Source: Azoarcus sp.
Lineage (GTDB): Bacteria; Pseudomonadota; Gammaproteobacteria; Burkholderiales; Rhodocyclaceae
Assembly (NCBI GenBank): GCA_031265765.1
Contig: JAISCE010000053.1
Location: forward strand, 1-64,000
Length of the DNA stretch: 64,000 bases
Reading direction: 5' to 3'
A program made the position numbers and the translations under genes. The notes under the pieces are model-generated. The model did no database searches, had not been told where the DNA came from, and was given only the letters and a program-made list of their open reading frames with translations. Shown here piece by piece: positions 41,900 through 52,457 of the stretch (position 1 is its first letter; every line of letters begins with the position of its first letter).

Positions 41900-42823
41900 A
41901 TGCCTTCTGCCGATTTTCAAACACACCCCACTTTCAAGCGGGGCGTGTTACCGCATGTTCGCTTGTTGATATACGTCACGATTTGCGTGGCGATGCTGGC
42001 GGTCGACCGGAATTTTCACTACCTCGAATCCCTGCGCACATATCTGGTAACCATCACCTATCCCTTGCGGGCAAGCGCCGCCGAGCCGGTCAAACTGGTC
42101 GGCAGCGCCGCCAAATACTTTTCCGAACTTGCGGACTCGCAGTTCAAGCAGGCCGATTTCGAGCGCCTCCAGATCGAAAATGCCCAACGCCTGCTGCGCT
42201 TCGAGCATCTCGAACAGGAAAACGGGTATTTGCGTAAACTGCTCGGCATGCGCAAGCGCGTTCAGACGCACAGTGTCGCCGCCGAAGTGCTCTACAGCGC
42301 GCCCGACCCCTATTCCCGCAAGGTCATTCTCGACCAGGGCAAGCAGGAAGGCGTGGAACCCGGTCTGGCGGTGGTCGATGCCGAAGGGCTGATCGGGCAG
42401 ATAACCCGGGTTTATCCGATCCAGTCCGAAGTCACGCTCATCACCGACCGCAATCAGTCGGTGCCGGTGCAGGTCGAGCGCAACGGCCAGCTCGGGGTAA
42501 TGTCCGGAACCGGACAAGGCGGACTCGAATTGCGCTTCGTGCTTGCCGACGCCGACATCAAGGCCGGAGATCGCCTGGTGACTTCGGGACTCGACGGCAA
42601 ATTCGCGCCCGGCCTGCCCGTGGCAAAAATCGAAAGCATCGAACGCGATACCAGTGCTTTTGCCCGCATTGTCTGCAAACCTTTGGGCGGCGTCGAACAG
42701 AGTACCCGGGTACTGGTCTTGAGCCGCGCGGAATTGCCGCCGCCTCCGCCGAAGCCGGAAACCGGCGAACCGCCGCCGCCCCCTCCCCTGGCGGCAAAGC
42801 GCGACCCCGGAGATGGAGGCTAG
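41900..42823 (+). CDS. mreC: rod shape-determining protein MreC
   Basis: Periplasmic elongasome organiser that activates PBP2. The 307-residue protein has an N-terminal TM (LLIYVTICVAMLAVD), a coiled coil (residues ~75-115, QFKQADFERLQIENAQRLLR and on), and the beta-domains with VILDQGKQEGVEPGLAVVDA and GDRLVTSGLDGKFAPGLPVA. The C-terminus is a proline-rich tail with runs of 5-7 prolines. It follows mreB by 57 bases. Confidence 0.96.
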   Translation: MPSADFQTHPTFKRGVLPHVRLLIYVTICVAMLAVDRNFHYLESLRTYLVTITYPLRASAAEPVKLVGSAAKYFSELADSQFKQADFERLQIENAQRLLRFEHLEQENGYLRKLLGMRKRVQTHSVAAEVLYSAPDPYSRKVILDQGKQEGVEPGLAVVDAEGLIGQITRVYPIQSEVTLITDRNQSVPVQVERNGQLGVMSGTGQGGLELRFVLADADIKAGDRLVTSGLDGKFAPGLPVAKIESIERDTSAFARIVCKPLGGVEQSTRVLVLSRAELPPPPPKPETGEPPPPPPLAAKRDPGDGG

Positions 42824-42826
42824 GCC

Positions 42827-43351
42827 ATGCAAATCACCAATCGCTCCAACCGCATCCTGCAACCGACGAAACCGTGGTTCGTCTATCTGAGCCTGTTCAT
42901 CGCCCTCCTGCTGGACTATGTTCCCGCTGGCGACCTGTCCAGCGTTCTTCCGGACTGGGTGGCGCTGACGCTGGCGTTCTGGTGCATCCGCGAGCCTTTG
43001 TACATCAGCATGGGCATGGGTTTCATCCTCGGCCTGCTGGTCGACGTCGGCAGCGGCGGGCCGCTGGCCCAGCATGCCCTCGCTTACGTGGTGCTCGCTT
43101 TCATGGCCAACAGCCTGGCAAGAAGAATAATGTGGTTTCCCGCCTTGTTGCAGGCATTGCACGTATTGCCGATGCTCTTGATCGCCCAGGCGTTGATGGT
43201 CGGGGTACGGATGCTTACCGGGGAAGGATTCCCCGGCTGGCAGTACTTCCTTTCCAGCGCAACCGGCGTGGCGCTTTGGCTGCCGCTCACCTATCTTTTG
43301 CTGCTACCGCAGTTCCAGCCAGTCGACCGGGATGAAAACCGACCGATCTGA
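42827..43351 (+). CDS. mreD: rod shape-determining protein MreD
   Basis: A 174-residue inner-membrane protein with about five TM helices, beginning with the family-type LQPTKPWFVYLSLFIALLLD and containing FWCIREPLYISMGMGFILGL and DVGSGGPLAQHALAYVVL. It links MreC to the rest of the elongasome. It starts three bases after the mreC stop, so the two are translated together. Confidence 0.94.
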   Translation: MQITNRSNRILQPTKPWFVYLSLFIALLLDYVPAGDLSSVLPDWVALTLAFWCIREPLYISMGMGFILGLLVDVGSGGPLAQHALAYVVLAFMANSLARRIMWFPALLQALHVLPMLLIAQALMVGVRMLTGEGFPGWQYFLSSATGVALWLPLTYLLLLPQFQPVDRDENRPI

Positions 43352-43360
43352 GATAGCGGG

Positions 43361-45340
43361 ATGAATACTTTCAACGAACCCGACGAGAATGCGGGACGTT
43401 TCCTGCTGCGCCTGCTCGTGGCCGCTCTGTTCGCGTTCGGCGGTTGCTTTCTGCTGGCGTTGAGGCTCTATACCCTGCAAGTGAAATACCACGATCACTA
43501 CCACACGCTCGCCGAGGACAACCGCATTTCCCTGCTGCCGGTCGCGCCGCAGCGCGGAAATATCACCGACCGGAACGGCGTCGTGCTGGCGCGCAATTTC
43601 GTCGCCTATACACTGGAAATCTCCTCGGACGTTGTAGACCCGGAAAAGACGATCAACGAACTCGCCTCGTTCATCGCCATCGAACCCAGGGACCGGCGGC
43701 GTTTCTACAAATTCCGGGCGGAAAACCGCCGTCTGGGCAGCGCGCCGATCCGCACCCGCCTCAGCGACGAAGAAGTCGCGCGCTTCACCGGCCAGCGTTA
43801 CCGCTTTGCGGGCGTCGACGTACAGGCGCGGCTGTTCCGCGATTATCCGCACGGGCAGCTGGCCTCGCACCTGATCGGCTACATCAGCCGCATCAACGAC
43901 AAGGAAGTGGAGCAACTCGAAGAAAGCGGCGACGCCGCCAATTATCGCGGCAGCGAGCACATCGGCAAGCTGGGCGTGGAAGCGACCTACGAAATCAACC
44001 TCCACGGCACCAGCGGCGTTGAGCATGTCGAAGTCAACGCCGACGGCAGAGCCGTGCGGCGTCTGAAGAACGAACCGGCGACGGCAGGCAACGACATCGA
44101 ACTCAGCATCGACATCGCATTGCAGAAAGTCGCCGAAGATGCCTTCGGCGAACGGCGCGGCGCCATGGTGGCGATCAACCCGACGAACGGCGAAGTGCTC
44201 GCCCTCGTATCCATGCCGACCTTCAATCCCAATCTGTTCGTCGATGGCATTTCCAGTGCGGACTGGAATATGCTGAACGAAGTCAATATCCCGGTAAGAG
44301 AACGCAACAAACCCCTGCTCAACCGCGCCATCTACAGCGCCTATCCACCCGGCTCGACGTTCAAGCCTTTCATGGCCCTGGCCGGGCTGACCTACGAAAA
44401 ACGCAAGTGGACACAAAAAATCTCCGATCCCGGTTTTTTCTGGTTCGGCGGCCATCAGTTCATGGACGACAAAAAAGGCGGCCATGGCGCGGTCGACATG
44501 TACAAGTCGCTGGTGGTGTCGTGCAACACTTATTACTACATGCTGGCCGGCGACCTGCAAATCGATCGGATCGCCAGCTTCATGCCCCAGTTCGGTTTCG
44601 GCGCGCGCTCGGGAATCGACCTGCCCGGAGAATCGGACGGCGTGCTGCCGTCCCCGGCATGGAAACGCAAGCGTTTCAAAACCAGGGAACAGCAAAAATG
44701 GTATGCCGGCGAAACGATCTCGATAGGAATCGGCCAGGGATACAACGCCTACACACCGCTCCAGATGGCGCAGGCGATGGGAACCATTGCCAATAACGGC
44801 AAGCGCATGCGCCCATACGTAGTGAAGGCGGTGATCGACAATCAGGGGCAACGCCAGGAACGTCCGCTCGAGCAGGTCACGGAGATCGACGTCAAGCCCG
44901 AATATATTGCCCAAGTGCGGCAGGCGCTTGAGGATGTCACCCGTTTCGGCACCGGCGCGCGGGCCTTTGCCGGCGCGCCTTACCGGTCGGGAGGCAAGAC
45001 CGGCACCGCGCAAGTCTATTCGCTCAAGGGCGGCAAGTACGACAAAAGCAATGAGCGCATGCGCGACCACTCGTGGTTCATCGCCTATGCGCCCGCCGAA
45101 GCGCCGACGATCGCGCTCGCGGTGCTGGTGGAAAACGGCGGTTTCGGCGCGGCCTCGGCGGCTCCCATCGCGCGGCAGGTCATCGACTTCCACCTGCTCG
45201 AAAAACGCCCCAATGAACCCGCGCGCGAAGATGCCGACGCGAAAGACGAAGGCCCGGAAAACACGACAAACACCCAGGCCGCAGCGAACGCTCAAACGAC
45301 GGCGCGCGCCGAAACCGGGGGAAACCCGAGTGAACAGTAA
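43361..45340 (+). CDS. mrdA: penicillin-binding protein 2 (elongation transpeptidase)
   Basis: Class B PBP that cross-links lateral peptidoglycan with RodA. The 659-residue protein has an N-terminal TM (LLRLLVAALFAFGGCFLLAL), the pedestal with PQRGNITDRNGVVLARN, and a transpeptidase domain with SxxK in YPPGSTFKPF, SxN in VVSCNTYYY and KTG in SGGKTGTAQVY. The Ala/Thr-rich C-terminal tail is poorly conserved. It overlaps the start of rodA by 11 bases. Confidence 0.97.
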   Translation: MNTFNEPDENAGRFLLRLLVAALFAFGGCFLLALRLYTLQVKYHDHYHTLAEDNRISLLPVAPQRGNITDRNGVVLARNFVAYTLEISSDVVDPEKTINELASFIAIEPRDRRRFYKFRAENRRLGSAPIRTRLSDEEVARFTGQRYRFAGVDVQARLFRDYPHGQLASHLIGYISRINDKEVEQLEESGDAANYRGSEHIGKLGVEATYEINLHGTSGVEHVEVNADGRAVRRLKNEPATAGNDIELSIDIALQKVAEDAFGERRGAMVAINPTNGEVLALVSMPTFNPNLFVDGISSADWNMLNEVNIPVRERNKPLLNRAIYSAYPPGSTFKPFMALAGLTYEKRKWTQKISDPGFFWFGGHQFMDDKKGGHGAVDMYKSLVVSCNTYYYMLAGDLQIDRIASFMPQFGFGARSGIDLPGESDGVLPSPAWKRKRFKTREQQKWYAGETISIGIGQGYNAYTPLQMAQAMGTIANNGKRMRPYVVKAVIDNQGQRQERPLEQVTEIDVKPEYIAQVRQALEDVTRFGTGARAFAGAPYRSGGKTGTAQVYSLKGGKYDKSNERMRDHSWFIAYAPAEAPTIALAVLVENGGFGAASAAPIARQVIDFHLLEKRPNEPAREDADAKDEGPENTTNTQAAANAQTTARAETGGNPSEQ

Positions 45341-46478
45341 CAGTAACTCCCGTTTTCGCATTACAAGCCTGGGCGAGCAGTTGCTGCGCCCGCTCGATCC
45401 CGCCCTGGGACTGCTTCTCGCCGCCCTGCTGACCTACGCCGTCATAATCATGGCGAGCGCCTCGCCGAGCCGCATCGAATCGCAACTCGAACACATCGCA
45501 CTGGCGGTAACGATGATGTGGATCGTCGCCAGCATACCGATCCAGCGCCTGCTGTCGCTGGCGCCGATGCTCTACGTCGCGGGGGTGGCGCTGCTGGTCA
45601 TGGTTCAACTGTTCGGGACGGTTTCAAAAGGGGCGCAACGCTGGCTCGAATTCGGCTTCGGCTTCCGCTTCCAGCCCTCCGAACTGATGAAAATCGCCAT
45701 GCCGATGGCGCTGGCATGGTTCTTCCAGAAGCGCGACGGCTTCATCGGCTGGAAGGAATTCCTGCTCGGCGTCGTCTTGCTGGCCGTGCCGGTGGCCTTG
45801 ATCGCCAAGCAGCCCGACCTGGGCACCGCCCTGCTGGTGGCCGCCGCGGGAATATACGTGATTTTCTTCGCCGGCCTGCCCTGGAAGTTGATCGTGCCGG
45901 TGGCGGTGATCGGTATAGTGGGCATCGGCGCTTTCGCTGTTTTCGGCGACCAGTGGTGCCAGCAAGGCGTGCAATGGCCCATACTGAAAGACTACCAGCG
46001 GGATCGCGTCTGCACGTTGCTCAACCCGACCCGCGACCCGCTCGGCAAAGGCTTTCACATCATCCAGTCGACGATCGCCATCGGTTCCGGCGGCCTGGCC
46101 GGCAGGGGATGGACGCTCGGAACGCAGACGCACGGCGGCTTTTTGCCGGAACGCCATACCGACTTCATCTTTGCCGTGCTCGCGGAAGAACTGGGCCTCA
46201 CCGGCGTACTGGTTCTACTGGCGCTTTACCTCGCCTTGCTGGTACGCGGCCTTTTCATCGCTGCCGCCGCCCCCAGCCTCGGCGCGAAACTGCTGGCCGG
46301 CTCGATGACGATGATCCTTTTCACTTACCTGTTCGTCAATATCGGAATGGTCAGCGGCATCCTGCCGGTCGTGGGCGTACCCTTGCCCTTCATCAGCTAC
46401 GGCGGCACCGCGCTCGTCACCCTTTGCGTGGGGATCGGCATCCTGATGAGCGCCCGTCGAAACTGGCGGGAACACTGA
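45330..46478 (+). CDS. rodA: rod shape-determining peptidoglycan glycosyltransferase RodA
   Basis: SEDS-family polymerase that works with PBP2. The 382-residue protein has ten predicted TM helices and the SEDS signatures FQPSELMKIAMPMALAW, KQPDLGTALLV, ERHTDFIFAVLAEELG and LPFISYGGTALV. The start is GTG at 45330, eleven bases before the mrdA stop; it puts SNSRFRITSLGEQLLRPLD at the N-terminus, as expected. The next gene is rlpA after 33 bases. Confidence 0.96.
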   Translation: MNSNSNSRFRITSLGEQLLRPLDPALGLLLAALLTYAVIIMASASPSRIESQLEHIALAVTMMWIVASIPIQRLLSLAPMLYVAGVALLVMVQLFGTVSKGAQRWLEFGFGFRFQPSELMKIAMPMALAWFFQKRDGFIGWKEFLLGVVLLAVPVALIAKQPDLGTALLVAAAGIYVIFFAGLPWKLIVPVAVIGIVGIGAFAVFGDQWCQQGVQWPILKDYQRDRVCTLLNPTRDPLGKGFHIIQSTIAIGSGGLAGRGWTLGTQTHGGFLPERHTDFIFAVLAEELGLTGVLVLLALYLALLVRGLFIAAAAPSLGAKLLAGSMTMILFTYLFVNIGMVSGILPVVGVPLPFISYGGTALVTLCVGIGILMSARRNWREH

Positions 46479-46511
46479 GGACCGGGGTTCCAAACCGGAG
46501 TCAGTCATACG

Positions 46512-47660
46512 ATGAATGCTCGTGGCGCGACTTTGTGGCGTTTGGGCGCGATCGTCGCGGTCGCGTTGATCCTGGCGGCCTGCAACAGCGCCCCGCCCCG
46601 CAAGACGCCCGCCAAAAAAACCGCCGCCTCCCGGCCCGCCGCGAAAACCCGCCCGGCTCCCGCGGCGCGCGCCACCGCGCCCGTTCCGGTCATCCCCGCC
46701 CGCCCGCCCGCCTCGCCGTCACAACACGGCGGCGCTTACTACAAAGACGACGGTCCCGGCAGCGACCCGCCCGGCGGCCTGGTCTCGCTCCCCGATGCCG
46801 CGTTGCGCACGGAACCGCTTCATCCTCGCGCCAACCGGCCCTATCGCGTATTCGGCAAACAATATGTCCCGCGCACCCGGCTGGAACCATACCGCCAGCA
46901 CGGCACGGCAAGCTGGTATGGCCGCCGTTTCCACGGACTGCCCACCTCCAGCGGCGAACCTTACGACATGTATGCAATGACCGCCGCGCATCCGACTTTG
47001 CCGATTCCAAGTTACGCACGGGTCACGCATCTCGGCAATGGCCGCTCGGTCGTGGTGAGAATCAACGACCGCGGGCCGTTCCTGCACGGACGGATCATAG
47101 ATCTTTCTTATACCGCCGCCCTGAAACTCGATTACATCAATACGGGCAGCGCGGCAGTCGAAGTCGAGCAACTCTTGCCGGGCCTCATGACTGTTGGCAA
47201 GGAAACGCAAGCAGAACCGGCAACAGTGGCAATACTGGAACCGGAAGCGGCGACGGCAAGACCGGAACCGGAACCGGAACCGGAAATAGCGCCGATACCC
47301 ATGCCAGACCCGGCAATAAGCACGCATGCGACCGATAATGCAGATACGCCACATACATCAAAACCGGAAAATACGCTACATTACGTGAAAAATGTAAATG
47401 TCCTTGCTCCGAAATCTGGGCAAAATCTGTTTCTGCAACTGGGGCTATTTACCTCTCGTGAAAATGCTGAAAGTCTCCGCGACCGTGCCGCAACACAAAT
47501 CGCCGAACTACTTGGACAAATCGAACTGAGTGCCGAAGGGGGATATTTCCGGCTTTTCACCGGGCCTTATCCATCCCTCGATGCCGCACACGCGGCAGCC
47601 GGACGCATCGGCGAGTTGTTGGGTATAAAACCTTTCACGATCTGGCGCAGCCCTCCTTGA
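46512..47660 (+). CDS. rlpA: septal ring lytic transglycosylase RlpA, lipoprotein
   Basis: Outer-membrane lipoprotein that cleaves peptidoglycan strands lacking stem peptides. The 382-residue protein has a lipobox LAAC with Cys24, an Ala/Pro-rich linker, the double-psi beta-barrel domain (GTASWYGRRFHG, catalytic-region YDMYAMTAAHPTLP and VVVRINDRGPF), a Pro/Glu-rich linker, and a C-terminal SPOR domain (LFLQLGLFTSRENAESL to YFRLFTGPYPSLDAA) that targets denuded septal glycan. It ends the elongasome operon. Confidence 0.96.
   Translation: MNARGATLWRLGAIVAVALILAACNSAPPRKTPAKKTAASRPAAKTRPAPAARATAPVPVIPARPPASPSQHGGAYYKDDGPGSDPPGGLVSLPDAALRTEPLHPRANRPYRVFGKQYVPRTRLEPYRQHGTASWYGRRFHGLPTSSGEPYDMYAMTAAHPTLPIPSYARVTHLGNGRSVVVRINDRGPFLHGRIIDLSYTAALKLDYINTGSAAVEVEQLLPGLMTVGKETQAEPATVAILEPEAATARPEPEPEPEIAPIPMPDPAISTHATDNADTPHTSKPENTLHYVKNVNVLAPKSGQNLFLQLGLFTSRENAESLRDRAATQIAELLGQIELSAEGGYFRLFTGPYPSLDAAHAAAGRIGELLGIKPFTIWRSPP
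47262..47285 (+). repeat. CCGGAA hexanucleotide tandem repeat inside rlpA
   Basis: Four exact copies of CCGGAA, coding for Pro-Glu dipeptides in the linker between the barrel and SPOR domains of RlpA. The unit is six bases, so copy-number change by slippage would lengthen or shorten the linker without a frameshift. Confidence 0.85.
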
Positions 47661-47723
47661 CCCGGCCTGGGCTGGCGCACGCACGCCGCCTTGGGCGGAT
47701 CGTCGTCTATATGGGAAAGGGCT

Positions 47724-50700
47724 GTGGATTTCTGGCTGAAACTCTCTGTTCGCGTTCGCTTGATCCTGCTTTTCATCGCGATCAAGGTCGTACCTCTCGT
47801 GGCGCTGGTATGGATCGCCTGGAACCAGACGCAAGAAACGGCTATCCACCTCGGCGAACGAACCGGCGAACTGGTCGACACCGCCAACCGGGCCATCCAC
47901 ACTGTCGGCGACAAAGCCGTCGACGACGCGGTCAATGCACTCGACAACCGCGCCCGTGACGAAATCGAACACCTGACCACCGACACCGCGATTCGGGTAG
48001 CGGATTTCCTCTACGCCCGCGATGCCGACATCCTTTACGCCGCCACGCTTACCCCCGACGCAAACGCATACCGCAATTTTGCCGAACGGCAGCGCCGCGA
48101 CCTGATCGTGCATGGGAAATGGCGCCTGAACGCGGAAGGCTCCGACTGGGAACCTGAAAACACGCCGTCCGCCGACGCTTACGAAGCGAAACCAGGCAGC
48201 CGCGACAATGCCGCGAATTTCCACTACCGCTCGCCGTCGGCGCTCCAAAAGGACAACCTGCCGATCTATCTGGAAATGACCTTCGTCGGGCTGGATGGCA
48301 AGGAAACGGTAAAAGTCACGACATCGCCCCGCGTTTCCCCGGAATTGAAAGACGTTTCGCAACGCCGCAACACCTACGCCAAGGCGGAAACCTATTTTGC
48401 GGCCCTGAAGCGGCTCAAGCCCGGTGAAATCTACGTCTCCAGCGTCATCGGCGCCTATGTCGGCTCGCAGATCATCGGCAAATTCACCCCGCCAACCGCC
48501 AAGAAACGCGGCATTCCGTTTGAACCGGAAAAACATGCCTATTCCGGCAAGGAAAATCCGGTCGGCAAGCGTTTCCAGGGCATCGTGCGCTGGGCGACGC
48601 CGGTGAGCCGGGGCGGCAAGATCGTGGGCTGGGTAACACTGGCGCTGAACCACGACCACCTGATGTCGTTTACCGATCACATCGTTCCTTCCGACGAGCG
48701 TTACCGCGACATCAACGACGCTTTCGACGGCAACTACGCCTTCATTTGGGACTACAAAGGCCGCAGCATCGTCCATCCCCGTCATCACTCCATCGTCGGC
48801 TACGACGAAAACGGCGAGCCGGAAATCCCCTGGCTGGAAGAAACGGTCTATGAAAACTTCCTGAAAAGCCACAAAAGCTGGCGCGAATACATGCAGACAG
48901 CGCCGACTTTCGTCGATCAACTGCAAAGCCGCAAACCGGCAAGGGCGCTTACCAACCGCGGCGATGTCGGCCTCGATTGCCGCTGGCTCAACTTCGCCCC
49001 GCAATGCGTGGGCTGGTACAGCCTTGCCGACCAGGGCGGCTCCGGGTCCTTCCTCATCCTGTGGAGCGGCCTGTACAAACTGACCACCGCCGCGGCCATT
49101 CCCTACTACACCGGGCAATACAGCCCCGAAGTGGCGGGCAACAAACGCGGTTTCGGCATCATCACCATCGGCGCCAACGTCGACGATTTCCACCGCGCCG
49201 CCAACGAATCCAGGGAACGTCTCGACGGTATCATCAAGGACGCCAACACCGAGATGCTGGCGAACGGCACCGATGCCGACCGCGCCCTGCACAACGATCT
49301 CACGCAAGCAGCTTCCCGCCTGACCCTCTCGACCCTCGTCCTGATCGTGGCTGTCATCGTCATTGCCATCTGGATGGCCTCTTTCCTGTCGAAAAAAATC
49401 GGCTGGCTGGACGACGGCTTCAACCGCTACCGCCTTGGCGAAAAAGATTTCCGCTTCCACTTCAAATACGAAGACGAAATCACCACCCTTGCCGCTTCCT
49501 TCAACGACATGGCGGAAACGCTGAACGACAACGTCGACAAACTGGAAAAAGAAATCCTGGATCGCAGCCGCGCCGAAAAAGAACTGCGCAACATCCGGGA
49601 CAACCTGGAAGAACTCGTCGACGCACGCACGCACGAACTCTCGGAAGCCAACCGCCAGCTATCCGACGAAATCCACATCCGCCGGCTCGCCGAAGAAAAA
49701 GCGCAATACCTGGCCGGACACGACCCCCTCACCGGCCTCGCCAACCGCATGTTGTTCACCGAGCAACTGCAAAAAGCGATCGGCCTGAGCGAGCGTTCCG
49801 GCCAATACGGCGCACTACTATTTTTCGACCTCGACCGCTTCAAGCACGTCAACGACACACTGGGGCACTCGACAGGCGACGCCCTGCTCATTCACGTGGC
49901 AGCGATCCTGCAAAGCCGGGTGCGCAAAGCGGATACCGTAGCGCGGCTGGGCGGCGACGAGTTCGCCATCATCATGACCGGACTCGACAAACAAGAATGG
50001 GCCGCCGTCCTGGCAAAAGACATCCTGGACAAACTCCAGGTGCCGGTCATGCTTGCCGGGAACGAACTGTCGGTTCGCACCAGCATCGGCATCGCCACCT
50101 TCCAGGGCGAAAAAGACAGCAAGGGTCCCGAGGAAATCATCCGGAACGCCGACGTGGCGATGTACATGTCCAAGACGGAAGGCGGCATGCGCTACCAGTT
50201 TTTCGAGACGCAAATACAAGAAAAACTGCTCGCCGCCGCCCGCCTGGAAAAAGAACTGCGCGCCGCGCTGGACAAATGCCAGTTCGTGCCCTATTTCCAG
50301 CCCCTCTATCACACCACCGAGCACCGCGTCCTCTATCTCGAAGTACTGGCGCGCTGGATACATCCCGCGAAGGGTCTGCTGCTGCCCGGCGATTTCATCG
50401 AAACCGCCTTGCGGTGTGACATGACGCAGGAAATCGACGCACAGATCATGAACATGGCGAGCGCGCTCGCGCAAGAATGGCTGGCAAACGGGCTATTCCA
50501 CGGGCGGATCTCGCTCAACCTCTCGCCCAAATATTTCGAGCAGAGCGATTTCGCCACCTACCTCCGCGACATCCTGGACGCCCACCAGTTCGATGCGCAG
50601 CATCTGGCCATCGAAATATCGGAGCACACCCTTCTGCAAGGCTCCTCCCAGACCGTGGAAACACTCAATACCCTGCGCGGGATGGGCATCGAAGTCGTCA

Positions 50701-51029
50701 TCGACCGGCTGGTGCTCGAACGCGCGGCGCTTGGAAGCCTGTTCGACTACCCGGTCGACGCCATCAAGATCGACCGCTTTTTCACCGCCAGGATCGGCGA
50801 GGTCAAAGTGGACTCCATGATCGCCGCCATTGCCGGCATGGCGCGCGTCATGAATTTGCGCCTGATCGCGGAAGGCGTGGAAAACGAAACGCAGTGGGAA
50901 TACTTCCAGACCCTGCATTGCGAAATCATCCAGGGCTACAAACATGCCCGCCCGATGAACGCGAAAGATACGCGCGACTACCTTGCCAAGAACTTCGATA
51001 ACGTGAAAAAGCAGAACACCGGAACCTGA
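47724..51029 (+). CDS. Cache-HAMP-GGDEF-EAL c-di-GMP signalling protein
   Basis: A 1101-residue membrane receptor. TM1 is at residues ~10-30. A ~500-residue periplasmic part with Cache-like blocks (FQGIVRWATPVSRGGKIVGW, NYAFIWDYKGRSIVHPR) precedes TM2 (~540-558), followed by HAMP and a coiled coil. The GGDEF domain is intact (GGDEF at 743-747), with an RKAD inhibitory I-site five residues before it. The EAL domain is degenerate: EVL (873-875) replaces EAL, and the DDFGTG loop reads IDRLVLER (Asp994). So c-di-GMP synthesis is likely and hydrolysis unlikely. The GTG start is preceded by GGGAAAGG. Confidence 0.9.
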   Translation: MDFWLKLSVRVRLILLFIAIKVVPLVALVWIAWNQTQETAIHLGERTGELVDTANRAIHTVGDKAVDDAVNALDNRARDEIEHLTTDTAIRVADFLYARDADILYAATLTPDANAYRNFAERQRRDLIVHGKWRLNAEGSDWEPENTPSADAYEAKPGSRDNAANFHYRSPSALQKDNLPIYLEMTFVGLDGKETVKVTTSPRVSPELKDVSQRRNTYAKAETYFAALKRLKPGEIYVSSVIGAYVGSQIIGKFTPPTAKKRGIPFEPEKHAYSGKENPVGKRFQGIVRWATPVSRGGKIVGWVTLALNHDHLMSFTDHIVPSDERYRDINDAFDGNYAFIWDYKGRSIVHPRHHSIVGYDENGEPEIPWLEETVYENFLKSHKSWREYMQTAPTFVDQLQSRKPARALTNRGDVGLDCRWLNFAPQCVGWYSLADQGGSGSFLILWSGLYKLTTAAAIPYYTGQYSPEVAGNKRGFGIITIGANVDDFHRAANESRERLDGIIKDANTEMLANGTDADRALHNDLTQAASRLTLSTLVLIVAVIVIAIWMASFLSKKIGWLDDGFNRYRLGEKDFRFHFKYEDEITTLAASFNDMAETLNDNVDKLEKEILDRSRAEKELRNIRDNLEELVDARTHELSEANRQLSDEIHIRRLAEEKAQYLAGHDPLTGLANRMLFTEQLQKAIGLSERSGQYGALLFFDLDRFKHVNDTLGHSTGDALLIHVAAILQSRVRKADTVARLGGDEFAIIMTGLDKQEWAAVLAKDILDKLQVPVMLAGNELSVRTSIGIATFQGEKDSKGPEEIIRNADVAMYMSKTEGGMRYQFFETQIQEKLLAAARLEKELRAALDKCQFVPYFQPLYHTTEHRVLYLEVLARWIHPAKGLLLPGDFIETALRCDMTQEIDAQIMNMASALAQEWLANGLFHGRISLNLSPKYFEQSDFATYLRDILDAHQFDAQHLAIEISEHTLLQGSSQTVETLNTLRGMGIEVVIDRLVLERAALGSLFDYPVDAIKIDRFFTARIGEVKVDSMIAAIAGMARVMNLRLIAEGVENETQWEYFQTLHCEIIQGYKHARPMNAKDTRDYLAKNFDNVKKQNTGT

Positions 51030-51064
51030 TTGCACGGCGCGCGCCCAGGCGCGGAACCGGCGCG

Positions 51065-51874
<810 letters not shown>

Positions 51875-51914
51875 TCAAATCTTCCGTAAAGCCCGGTCCC
51901 AGACCGCGCAAGAA

Positions 51915-52328
51915 TCAGTCGTCTTTCGCCTTCGGCACATCGATGATGCGCGCGCGCGACACCGCCTGCTCGCCTTCGAGCGGCGTTACATCGCCTTCGA
52001 TGCGGTCGAATTGATCGCCATTGAAAAAAACCGAGATCGTCCGCTGCTGCGCCTCGCCGCGCCCGGGCTTGAAGCGGTAGATGTAATCCCAACGGTCGGT
52101 GCGGAACACATCGGCGACCAGCGGCGAGCCGAGCACGAAACGCACGTGGTCGCGCGTCATGCCGGGTTTGATCTGTGCCAGCATGGTTTCATCGACGTAA
52201 TTGCCCTGCCGGACATCAATGCGGTAGGGCGCAAGCCAGGAGCAGGCCGAGAGCGCGGCAGCGCCGGCGAACGCCGCAAATGCAGACGAAATGGACAAGG
52301 CGGATGAGGGAAAAAGCGTTCGGCGCAT
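51915..52328 (-). CDS. bamE: outer membrane protein assembly factor BamE
   Basis: Lipoprotein of the BAM complex that inserts beta-barrel proteins into the outer membrane. The 137-residue protein has a signal peptide with lipobox LSAC (Cys29) and the SmpA/OmlA fold: [40 protein letters not shown] and [16 protein letters not shown]. The start was chosen at MRRTLFPSS so that a normal signal peptide results. It is divergent from fur, a conserved betaproteobacterial pair. Confidence 0.94.
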   Translation of the reverse strand: MRRTLFPSSALSISSAFAAFAGAAALSACSWLAPYRIDVRQGNYVDETMLAQIKPGMTRDHVRFVLGSPLVADVFRTDRWDYIYRFKPGRGEAQQRTISVFFNGDQFDRIEGDVTPLEGEQAVSRARIIDVPKAKDD

Positions 52329-52457
52329 GGGAAAGAACCTTTCGTCCTGTTGATTTGCGCACTTTTTCGAGCGCAACGGTTCTCAGTGGGGGGCAGAGAA
52401 TATAACATAGCGGGCAAATCTAGCATCGCCTGCTCCGACAGGCTTATGGTTCGACTC
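52329..52457. promoter_or_regulatory. divergent bamE/fur control region
   Basis: The 129 bases between the two start codons must hold both promoters, and the central part (around 52390-52430) is noticeably AT-richer than its surroundings. I could not assign a clear -35/-10 pair or a convincing Fur box, so individual sites are not called. Confidence 0.5.

Noticed and set aside
48000..49300. Methyl-accepting chemotaxis function for the large 47.7 kb receptor
   Set aside because: The Cache-like periplasmic part resembles chemoreceptors, but the cytoplasmic output is GGDEF-EAL and there is no MCP signalling hairpin.
52390..52445. Fur box between bamE and fur
   Set aside because: The AT-rich stretch lacks a convincing GATAAT-type repeat.
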